Source: Chlorobaculum limnaeum
Lineage (GTDB): Bacteria; Bacteroidota; Chlorobiia; Chlorobiales; Chlorobiaceae
Assembly (NCBI RefSeq): GCF_001747405.1
Contig: NZ_CP017305.1
Span: forward strand, 1,630,001 to 1,694,000
DNA length: 64,000 bases
Direction of reading: 5' to 3'
Part shown: one piece after another, positions 56,540-64,000 of the stretch
Position numbering within the stretch: the stretch's first letter is position 1
Layout of the letters: every line of letters starts with the position of its first letter
Translations under genes and position numbers: made by a program
Notes under the pieces: generated by a model
Told to the model about the DNA's origin: nothing
The model's input: only the letters and a program-made list of their open reading frames with translations
Database searches by the model: none

Positions 56540-56611
56540 TGACCCCAACGGGATTCGAACCCGTGCTACCACCTTGAAAGGGTGATGACCTAACCACTAG
56601 TCGATGGGGCC
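56540..56611 (-). tRNA. tRNA-Glu (anticodon TTC)
   Basis: Acceptor GGCCCCA/TGGGGTC, anticodon loop CTTTCAA, discriminator A. It is the last gene of the array in the direction of transcription. Confidence 0.95.
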
Positions 56612-56662
56612 AATCAATCAAAAAACGCCTCCAGGAAATCAAGGAAGCCCATTCAGAACCGG

Positions 56663-56737
56663 GGTGAATGAGGGGACTCGAACCCCCGACCTCCAGGGCC
56701 ACAACCTGGCGCTCTAACCACCTGAGCTACAATCACC
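56663..56737 (-). tRNA. tRNA-His (anticodon GTG)
   Basis: The anticodon loop is TTGTGGC, the discriminator is C and a G is encoded at position -1, all tRNA-His features. The acceptor stem GTGATTG/CATTCAC contains one T-T mismatch at the fifth pair. Confidence 0.93.
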
Positions 56738-56763
56738 ATGAAAAGCGAAAAATCCTCTTCCTG

Positions 56764-56836
<73 letters not shown>

Positions 56837-56861
56837 ATAATCCTGTCGCAGCTCTCCATGG

Positions 56862-56934
56862 TCGGGGCACCGAGACTCGAACTCGGGACCTCCTGCTCCC
56901 AAAGCAGGCACGCTACCAGCTGCGCCATGCCCCG
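56862..56934 (-). tRNA. tRNA-Pro (anticodon TGG)
   Basis: Acceptor CGGGGCA/TGCCCCG, anticodon loop TTTGGGA, discriminator A. It is the first gene of the array. Confidence 0.95.
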
Positions 56935-56952
56935 TCTTAACGGAAGGCTCAT

Positions 56953-56980
56953 AATATACGACACGAGCCGAAATAAGCAA
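56953..56980 (-). promoter_or_regulatory. Promoter of the tRNA-Pro-Arg-His-Glu array
   Basis: On the minus strand TTGCTT (56980 down to 56975) and TATATT (56958 down to 56953) are 16 bp apart, and the -10 lies 18 bp before the 5' end of tRNA-Pro. This is a good sigma-70 type promoter. Confidence 0.75.
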
Positions 56981-57042
56981 ACAAATTTTTCAGAAATTCT
57001 TCACTGAAAAATTCCCGGCAAAACGAGCCGGAAAACGATCGA

Positions 57043-57453
57043 TCAGAGATCGAAACGGTTGACGATATAATCGGTTACGAGACTCCTGAGCTCCTTCTGG
57101 CAAATCATCTCTATGGCCTCCGATGGCGTCACCAGCCGACGCTGGCGCACGTGCATCTCCTCCCACTGCTCGAGCAGCGATTCGACTTCGAATGGATAGA
57201 CCTTGACCGAAAAGATGCCCGACGGGCGGCGGTACGAGTAGGCGCCGATCTCTTCGTGGCGAACGCTTCCGATGATACCCGCCTCTTCCCACGCCTCCTT
57301 GGCCGCGGATTCGGCAGGGGTCATGCCCTTTTCGATATATCCTTTGGGGATGATCCAGCGCCCGGAACCGCGGGCGGTGATCAGCACGATCCTGTCGCCG
57401 GCAATGGGCAGTACGCCTGACTGTTCCGATATCTTGACCGTTTCGTTTGCCAT
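57043..57453 (-). CDS. Nudix hydrolase
   Basis: The ATG at 57453 gives MANETVKISEQSGVLPIAG and 136 aa; longer starts add a leader without family support. The Nudix box is GYIEKGMTPAESAAKEAWEEAG (helix positions all filled, with Lys in place of Arg in the REUXEE part). The rest of the fold (ITARGSGRWIIPK) is like the DIPP/MutT-type hydrolases of nucleoside diphosphate derivatives or polyphosphates. The substrate cannot be predicted. An 18-bp palindrome sits 43 bp upstream. Confidence 0.9.
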   Translation of the reverse strand: MANETVKISEQSGVLPIAGDRIVLITARGSGRWIIPKGYIEKGMTPAESAAKEAWEEAGIIGSVRHEEIGAYSYRRPSGIFSVKVYPFEVESLLEQWEEMHVRQRRLVTPSEAIEMICQKELRSLVTDYIVNRFDL

Positions 57454-57495
57454 GATTGCCTGACGGGGGTAAATCGTTGAAACGACCGGCACAAT

Positions 57496-57513
57496 TCATA
57501 ACGATCGTTATGA
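57496..57513. promoter_or_regulatory. 18-bp perfect palindrome upstream of the Nudix gene
   Basis: TCATAACGATCGTTATGA is identical on both strands. Its core ATAAC-N4-GTTAT is the same as in the palindrome at 15085-15098 before hupS. It probably binds a dimeric regulator. Confidence 0.55.
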
Positions 57514-57749
57514 TTCCGGCCAGTGCAAAAGATAAGGCATTTCAGCTTTTTTCCATGACGATTTCACCATGATGTCACAATGATCTTTTCCGTCCCGGAA
57601 ACCGCGCCCCATGCGCTTCGCCCGGTGGATATCCACGCTCCCGGATTGACTCGGAAGACAAAGTTTCTCTGCCTTCCGGATGATGATAAATTCCTGTTAT
57701 TAAAGTAAATTCTCTCATCTATATGCGGTCAACCAAAACAACCCCTGAC

Positions 57750-58727
57750 ATGAAAGCCATCATTCCCGTAGCCGGAGTCGGCAGTCGGCTTCGTCCTCAC
57801 ACCTACTCCCAGCCGAAAGTTCTGCTCAATGTCGCCGGAAAGCCGATCATCGGTCATATCATGGACAAGCTCATCGAGTCGGGAATCGATGAGGCGGTGA
57901 TTATCGTCGGTTATCTCGGCAGCAAGATCGAGGAGTACCTCACCTCAAACTATTCGATCAAACTGACCTTCGTTACCCAGGCTGAGCAACTCGGTCTGGC
58001 CCATGCCGTTCACATGTGCAGGCCGCATGTCGTCGACGAAGAACCGCTCTTCATCATCCTCGGCGACACCATTTTCGATGTCGATCTCATGCCGGTGCTC
58101 GACAGCGCCGTTTCATCGCTCGGCGTCAAGGAGGTCGAAGACCCTCGCCGCTTCGGCGTGGCGGTCACCGAGGGCGACCGAATCGTGAAGCTCGTCGAAA
58201 AACCGGAACAGCCGGTCAGCAATCTCGCCCTGGTCGGCCTCTATTTCCTGCATCGCGCCGGAACGCTCTTCAGCAGCATCGAACACATCATTGCCAACGA
58301 CATTCGCACCAAGGGCGAATTCCAGCTTACCGACGCCTTGCAGCACATGATCGATCTCGGCGAACCCTTCTCGACCTTTCCGGTGCAGGGGTGGTATGAC
58401 TGCGGCAAGCCCGAAACGCTGCTCGCCACCAATGAGGTGCTGTTGCAGAAGAATCATCAGCAAAAATCGCTGCCCGGCTGCATCGTCAATCCGCCGGTTT
58501 TCATTGCAGACAACGCGATCATCACCAACTCCATCATCGGACCAAACGCCACGATTGCCGAACATGTGGTCGTCAAGGACTCCATTATCATGAACTCCAT
58601 CATCGGGCGCAAGTCGCAGGTCAGCGACATCATGCTGGATCGCTCGATCGTCGGCAACAACGCCGTCGTCTCGGCGATGGGCCACGAGCTGAACATTGGC
58701 GACTATTCGGAAATACGTATGGGCTGA
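57750..58727 (+). CDS. Sugar-1-phosphate nucleotidyltransferase with left-handed beta-helix
   Basis: The ATG at 57750 gives MKAIIPVAGVGSRLRPHTYSQPK, the classic opening, and 325 aa; an ATG 27 bases upstream is less likely. The nucleotide loop GVGSRLRPHT, the active-site ILGDTIFDVDL and LVEKPEQPVSNLALVGLYFL are in place. Residues from about 245 form hexapeptide repeats (NSIIGPNATIAEHVVVKDSIIMNSIIG). The enzyme makes NDP-glucose or a similar sugar, feeding cell-wall polysaccharide. No other sugar gene is adjacent. Confidence 0.9.
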   Translation: MKAIIPVAGVGSRLRPHTYSQPKVLLNVAGKPIIGHIMDKLIESGIDEAVIIVGYLGSKIEEYLTSNYSIKLTFVTQAEQLGLAHAVHMCRPHVVDEEPLFIILGDTIFDVDLMPVLDSAVSSLGVKEVEDPRRFGVAVTEGDRIVKLVEKPEQPVSNLALVGLYFLHRAGTLFSSIEHIIANDIRTKGEFQLTDALQHMIDLGEPFSTFPVQGWYDCGKPETLLATNEVLLQKNHQQKSLPGCIVNPPVFIADNAIITNSIIGPNATIAEHVVVKDSIIMNSIIGRKSQVSDIMLDRSIVGNNAVVSAMGHELNIGDYSEIRMG

Positions 58728-58739
58728 GCGTTTCGAGCA

Positions 58740-58767
58740 TGACCGGCAGGCGATGTCTTGCCGGTCA
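58740..58767. terminator. Hairpin between convergent genes
   Basis: TGACCGGCA pairs with TGCCGGTCA around a 10-nt loop and covers the stop codon of the HNH gene. No T-run is present, so its action as terminator is uncertain. Confidence 0.4.
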
Positions 58768-59277
58768 GCTCATGAAAAGGTAGGGCTTCCACTCGTCGGA
58801 GACCGGCAGGTAGTGCTGACGCATGAGGGTGATATGGCTCGGTCTGGACGGCTTTTTAAGCAGGGTCATGTCCGCTTCGGCTGGTGTGCGATTGCCTTTC
58901 TTCGAATTGCAGGGCTTGCAGGCAGTGACGAGGTTCTCCCAGCTCTCCTCGCCGCCGCGCGACTTGGGAATCACGTGATCGAGCGTGAGTTCGGCCTCTT
59001 TGCCTCCGCAATACTGACACCTGAACCCGTCCCGCCTGAAAAGGTTTTTCCGGCTCAACGCGGTGCTTCGGTACTCAACCTGCACAAACACGGTCAACCG
59101 GACGATACTCGGCAGCGGATAGCTCTCCGTCACCGTGCGGATGCGGTGTTCCGGATGGCTGGCAACCATCATCGCCTTTCCGCAGAAAAGCAGCAGCACG
59201 GCGTTTCGGGCGTCGCAGATGCTCAGCGGCTCGTAACTGGCGTTGAGCACCAGAACTTTGGTTGTTTGCAGGAGCAT
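58765..59277 (-). CDS. HNH endonuclease-like protein
   Basis: The product has 170 aa. The HNH motif is [37 protein letters not shown], with zinc Cys in FRCQYCGG and in ACKPCN. The N-terminal 70 residues ([27 protein letters not shown]) match the common HNH family of about 170-180 aa found in many bacteria. It may be a housekeeping nuclease; there are no restriction or phage genes nearby. Confidence 0.9.
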   Translation of the reverse strand: MLLQTTKVLVLNASYEPLSICDARNAVLLLFCGKAMMVASHPEHRIRTVTESYPLPSIVRLTVFVQVEYRSTALSRKNLFRRDGFRCQYCGGKEAELTLDHVIPKSRGGEESWENLVTACKPCNSKKGNRTPAEADMTLLKKPSRPSHITLMRQHYLPVSDEWKPYLFMS

Positions 59278-59378
59278 GGTTGTATCCGGATGCCGGACAT
59301 CGCCGGTTGTTCAGCCCTCCCTGTACTCTTTCACTTCAGACAAATTTCAAGGCTTAAACTTCAATATTCAGTTTTTTT

Positions 59379-61088
59379 TCAGAAAAACCTCGCCACGGCA
59401 AACGCGCCGTCGTGGTTCAGCACAGCCCAGACGCGGTGATGCTTTCGGTCTATACCATGCGAACCGAGAGCGTAACCACGCTTCCACGGCCCGTCGATAA
59501 AGGTTGCCGTGCCACCGGCATTGGCATCGACGGCGTTGACCCACCGTCCGGCGGCGTCCCTCGTGACGAGGCCGAACCCGCCGCTGGCAATCGTTTCTGG
59601 GCGAACCTGTTGCGGATCGTAGTTCATCGACAGCACAAAGGTATCCGTGTGGTCGCCGCCCAGCTCGCCCACGCCGCTGAGCAGGAACACGTCGCTTGCC
59701 GGATCACTGCCACCACGCTTCGATGGCTCGACGACAATCCAGCCGGTATTGACCACCTTGCTCAGAGGCCGCCCCTTGCCATCGGCGGTGTCGAGGCTGG
59801 CATCTCTGGAGGTGCTCGCGTTGAAACCTTCGAGAATCCGCGCCTCGTTGCCTTTGAACTGATCCTTCACCACGGTGTAACTCGCGCCCTGCGGAACGAG
59901 GAACTGCTTGCCGTTCAGGCTGTAGCTCCAACGCTCCTTCTTGACGAAGCGGAGCTGCGGCGTCACGCCGGTATCCGTTCGGCCCGCGCCTTGCGGATAA
60001 TTCGCGTCCGACTGCCAGTGGCCATGGTCATCGGCATAGTAATCGACCGTCACGGTCGGGCCGTCGATGGTAAAGATGTAATAGCCGACCGCCTGGTGCT
60101 CCTGTGAAACCGACAACTCGCGGGTTTTCTGACCGAACCATTTGTCGTCGTCGAGAACTTTCGGCGTGTAGAACTTGGTGCTGACCGATTGAGCGATGAG
60201 TTGCTCGACCTTCGACTTGCCATCGGGACTCGCGAGGAGCGAGCGCTGGTGGATGTGGTCGTGCCCGCAGATGAAATACTTCACGTCATTATTCTGCAAA
60301 CTGGCGAAAAATGCGTTTTGCCACTCGGGATGCTCGTTGGCGTATCCGCTGAAGAGCGTGTCCTGATGCCCCGCGCCGATGAGCGGCTGATGCGACAGCA
60401 CAAAGGCGTGCGGCGTCCTTCGCTTGCGCCGGTCGAGCCGCTCGCCGATCCACGGCTGCTGGTCGGCAATGGTGTAGCCGGAGGGATAGTGTGTGGAGTT
60501 GGCGACCACCCGGCCCGGCAGCGGCCAGTTGTCGATGATCACGAACCGTGCGCGCTCCTCGCCCTCGCCGCAGTCGAACGAATAGCTGAGGCCGTCGAGA
60601 TCGCGGCTCACCTTCACCGGGCTGCTGAAATTCGACCCAATCGTGAAGCGCATTCCCTGCTGCGTCACGAAGCCGCCGTCACGGGTCTGAGGATAGCGCT
60701 GACGGAAGCCTGCCGCGCCATAGCCGTTCTCGTTTTTCTTTTGAGCCTCGTGGTTGCCCCGGAAGGCGAAGAATCCGATCCCGGCATCGATGAGCGGACG
60801 GGCCGCCGCGACACGTACTTCCTCGGAGCTCTCCTTGCCGTCGTCGCTCAGGTCGCCGACCTGGATGACAAACTTCACGCCAGCGTCGATAAACTGCCGG
60901 TTCACCTGTTCGATGATCGAAACCGGCACGGTGCCGGGATTCTTCCCCGACGGATCGGCGCAGGTCCACTGCGTATCCCCCATCACTCCGAACTTCCACG
61001 GCGCGGCACTCAGCGACGCCGGAAACTGAAGCAGCACGAAGAGTGCAAAAACCGCGCCAGACCTCCTGAACGAACGACCGAAGCTCAT
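59379..61088 (-). CDS. Exported calcineurin-like metallophosphoesterase
   Basis: The product has 569 aa with a signal peptide (SGAVFALFVLLQFPASLSAAPWKF). The metal-site motifs are GVMGDTQWT, VIQVGDLSDDGK, FRGNHEAQ, FVLSHQPLIGAGHQ and FICGHDHIHQRS. From about residue 330 a beta-rich domain of unknown function follows, ending HRVWAVLNHDGAFAVARFF. It is likely a periplasmic phosphatase or phosphodiesterase. The gene is monocistronic and divergent from metK, with a 400-bp spacer between them. Confidence 0.9.
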   Translation of the reverse strand: MSFGRSFRRSGAVFALFVLLQFPASLSAAPWKFGVMGDTQWTCADPSGKNPGTVPVSIIEQVNRQFIDAGVKFVIQVGDLSDDGKESSEEVRVAAARPLIDAGIGFFAFRGNHEAQKKNENGYGAAGFRQRYPQTRDGGFVTQQGMRFTIGSNFSSPVKVSRDLDGLSYSFDCGEGEERARFVIIDNWPLPGRVVANSTHYPSGYTIADQQPWIGERLDRRKRRTPHAFVLSHQPLIGAGHQDTLFSGYANEHPEWQNAFFASLQNNDVKYFICGHDHIHQRSLLASPDGKSKVEQLIAQSVSTKFYTPKVLDDDKWFGQKTRELSVSQEHQAVGYYIFTIDGPTVTVDYYADDHGHWQSDANYPQGAGRTDTGVTPQLRFVKKERWSYSLNGKQFLVPQGASYTVVKDQFKGNEARILEGFNASTSRDASLDTADGKGRPLSKVVNTGWIVVEPSKRGGSDPASDVFLLSGVGELGGDHTDTFVLSMNYDPQQVRPETIASGGFGLVTRDAAGRWVNAVDANAGGTATFIDGPWKRGYALGSHGIDRKHHRVWAVLNHDGAFAVARFF

Positions 61089-61251
61089 GGTAACGTTTCA
61101 GTTGTTTTGCAAAACACCAAATTCACCCGTGAAGTTAAATCATTCCCCCCAACCGAATTGTAAACTTCACGCTAACATTTCCGCCCCTCTTCCGCTTACA
61201 ACATCCTTCATGTCCAGCTCGTCCGCTTTTCCCCAAAAGAGCACAAAACCT

Positions 61252-61280
61252 TTGCATACCATCATACCAATTCGTACATT
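61252..61280 (+). promoter_or_regulatory. Promoter upstream of metK
   Basis: TTGCAT and TACATT are 17 bp apart, so transcription should start near 61287 and run through the structured leader. Confidence 0.65.
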
Positions 61281-61312
61281 TGTCGTTGATTTTCCGGCAT
61301 CCCCATTACCTA

Positions 61313-61381
61313 TGGACACGGTGCCAAAAGCTCTCGCGCGGGATTCGTCCCCGGAGCTTGCCGAAAGGCTTCCCGTGTCCA
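61313..61381 (+). promoter_or_regulatory. Candidate structured leader RNA of metK (three-way junction)
   Basis: The closing stem is TGGACACGG/CCGTGTCCA (9 bp). Inside it, AAGCTC/GAGCTT carries a tip GGGA-TTCG-TCCC, and directly beside it GCC-GAAA-GGC forms a small hairpin. The TTCG and GAAA tetraloops are the stable types seen in functional RNAs. It lies 26 nt after the predicted start and 107 nt before metK. It matches none of the SAM riboswitch classes I can recall, so its function is inferred from position. Confidence 0.55.
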
Positions 61382-61488
61382 GTCTGTCCCTCCACGACAT
61401 TCACCCTCACGAGAACACCGTTTCGGCAATTCCGCCAGACGCCCGCAGTTCTTGTCTGTTCGATTAACAAAAAACCGAAAGGGAAACC

Positions 61489-62700
61489 ATGTCACAAACC
61501 AGGTACTTCTTTACCTCCGAATCCGTTTCCGAAGGCCACCCGGACAAGGTAGCCGACCAGATTTCCGATGCGATTCTCGACGAGTTCATCAAGCAGGATC
61601 CCAACTCCCGCGTCGCCTGCGAAACCTTCGTCACCACCGGACAGGTGATCGTCGGCGGTGAAGTCACCACCAAAGGCATTGTGGACGTCCAGACCATCGC
61701 CCGCAAGACCATCACCGAGATCGGTTACACCAAGGGTGAATACATGTTCGACGCAAACTCCTGCGGCATCCTCTCCGCCCTGCACTCGCAGTCGCCCGAC
61801 ATCAACCGCGGCGTCGATCGCAAGGAAGAGATCGCCGACGAGTTCGACCGCGTTGGCGCCGGCGACCAGGGCATGATGTTCGGCTACGCCTGCACCGAGA
61901 CCCCGGAGCTGATGCCCGCCGCCATCCAGTTCGCCCAGCAGCTCGTGAAAGTGCTCGCCGACATCCGCAAGGCTGGCCAGATCATGACCTACCTCCGCCC
62001 CGACGCCAAGAGCCAGGTGACGCTCGAATATGTTGACGAGAAGGTCGCCCGCGTCGATGCCGTGGTCGTCTCGACCCAGCACGATCCCGAACCGGCAGGC
62101 ATGAGCGAAGCCGAGTTCCAGGCACTCATCCAGAAAGAGGTGATCGAGAACGTTGTCCGCAAGGTCATTCCCGCCGAGCTGCTCGACGAGAACACCAAGT
62201 TCCACATCAACCCGACCGGCCGCTTTGAAATCGGTGGCCCTCACGGCGACACCGGCTTGACCGGCCGCAAGATCATCGTCGACACCTACGGCGGCGCAGC
62301 TCCGCACGGCGGTGGCGCGTTCTCCGGCAAAGACCCGTCGAAGGTCGACCGCAGCGCTGCCTACGCCGCTCGCCACGTCGCCAAGAACATCGTAGCTGCC
62401 GACCTCGCCGACAAGTGCACCGTGCAGGTCTCCTACGCCATTGGCGTGGCCCGTCCGGTCTCGATCTACATCAACACCCACGGCACCGGCAAGCACGGCC
62501 TGTCCGACGCCCAAATCCAGGAGAAGGCCGAGGCGATCTTCGATCTCCGCCCGCTGGCCATCATCCGCCGCTTCAACCTCGACCGTCCGCACGGCTGGTG
62601 CTACCGCGACTCCGCCGCTTACGGCCACTTCGGTCGCGACATCTTCCCGTGGGAGAAGACCGAGAAGGTCGGCGAGCTGAAAGCCGCTTTCGGCCTCTGA
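61489..62700 (+). CDS. metK: S-adenosylmethionine synthetase
   Basis: The product has 403 aa. [26 protein letters not shown] holds the ATP/methionine-binding His and Asp. [21 protein letters not shown] and [21 protein letters not shown] are the two family signatures, and the C-terminal [27 protein letters not shown] is complete. It makes SAM from methionine and ATP. A 26-nt spacer with AAAGGGAAACC precedes the ATG. The following gene, ahcY, belongs to the same cycle. Confidence 0.97.
   Translation: MSQTRYFFTSESVSEGHPDKVADQISDAILDEFIKQDPNSRVACETFVTTGQVIVGGEVTTKGIVDVQTIARKTITEIGYTKGEYMFDANSCGILSALHSQSPDINRGVDRKEEIADEFDRVGAGDQGMMFGYACTETPELMPAAIQFAQQLVKVLADIRKAGQIMTYLRPDAKSQVTLEYVDEKVARVDAVVVSTQHDPEPAGMSEAEFQALIQKEVIENVVRKVIPAELLDENTKFHINPTGRFEIGGPHGDTGLTGRKIIVDTYGGAAPHGGGAFSGKDPSKVDRSAAYAARHVAKNIVAADLADKCTVQVSYAIGVARPVSIYINTHGTGKHGLSDAQIQEKAEAIFDLRPLAIIRRFNLDRPHGWCYRDSAAYGHFGRDIFPWEKTEKVGELKAAFGL

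Positions 62701-64000
<1,300 letters not shown>

Noticed and set aside
61087-61467. Plus-strand frame through the metK leader
   Set aside because: It overlaps the promoter and the structured leader and has no domain or ribosome site; treated as non-coding.
61287-61488. Known SAM riboswitch classes upstream of metK
   Set aside because: I looked for the SAM-I core (GAGGGA, ACTGGCC, GCAACC), the short SAM-II and the SMK box, and saw none of them; the structure there is of another type.

Overview
The window looks like chromosomal DNA of a green sulfur bacterium (Chlorobiaceae, Chlorobaculum/Chlorobium type). The evidence is moderately high GC, an eleven-subunit NADH-dehydrogenase-like cluster without nuoE, nuoF or nuoG beside a membrane-bound uptake [NiFe] hydrogenase, a pterin gene pair, and mostly weak Shine-Dalgarno sites. 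The assignment rests on gene content and recognition, not on a database search.

Layout. 1-2.1 kb: slipin/NfeD pair (minus strand). 2.2-8.5 kb: an accessory block of hydrolase, exported and membrane proteins. It holds a radical SAM/SPASM gene directly behind a small exported protein whose C-terminal tail is built of His-x-Asn/Asp units. 8.8-10.7 kb: tRNA-fMet, thioredoxin, and overlapping PTPS/QueD and folE genes. 10.8-15.0 kb: hupS-hupL-hupC-hupD. 15.2-26.3 kb: nuoABCDHIJKLMN on the minus strand with a clear terminator. 26.5-29.1 kb: small membrane protein, TPR protein, ferrochelatase-like and PAP2-like genes. 29.4-31.2 kb: two tRNA-Leu genes, HIT protein, methyltransferase. 31.4-40.6 kb: TolC-type protein, an AT-rich DUF4062-like/TPR gene, ribE-rarA, amylase-family enzyme, tpx, ABC ATPase. 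40.6-42.3 kb: about 1.7 kb with no convincing gene. 42.3-51.3 kb: DoxX, ribD, dCMP deaminase, an RqcH/NFACT gene with an apparent frameshift, thioesterase, DUF202, LptF/G, a membrane protein, tRNA-Lys, secG, DUF2905 and hisB. 51.4-56.3 kb: rny, a probable 6S RNA, zapA, a coiled-coil gene and pheT. 56.5-57.5 kb: an array of four tRNAs with promoter and terminator, then a Nudix gene. 57.7-64 kb: sugar nucleotidyltransferase, HNH nuclease, metallophosphoesterase, metK with a structured leader, and ahcY, which is cut by the window end.

How the genes work together. The Hup hydrogenase should pass electrons from H2 to the quinone pool through HupC, and HupD matures HupL. The Nuo-like complex lacks the NADH module and probably uses another donor such as ferredoxin. 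metK and ahcY are adjacent steps of the SAM cycle. rny, 6S RNA, zapA and pheT form a housekeeping neighbourhood.

The most interesting signals are: the putative RiPP system at 4.1-6.5 kb with eight His/Tyr-x-Asn/Asp motifs beside a SPASM enzyme; a compact three-way-junction RNA between a good promoter and metK; two palindromes of the form ATAAC-N4-GTTAT, upstream of hupS and of the Nudix gene; and the frameshift at an A7 run in the RqcH-like gene.
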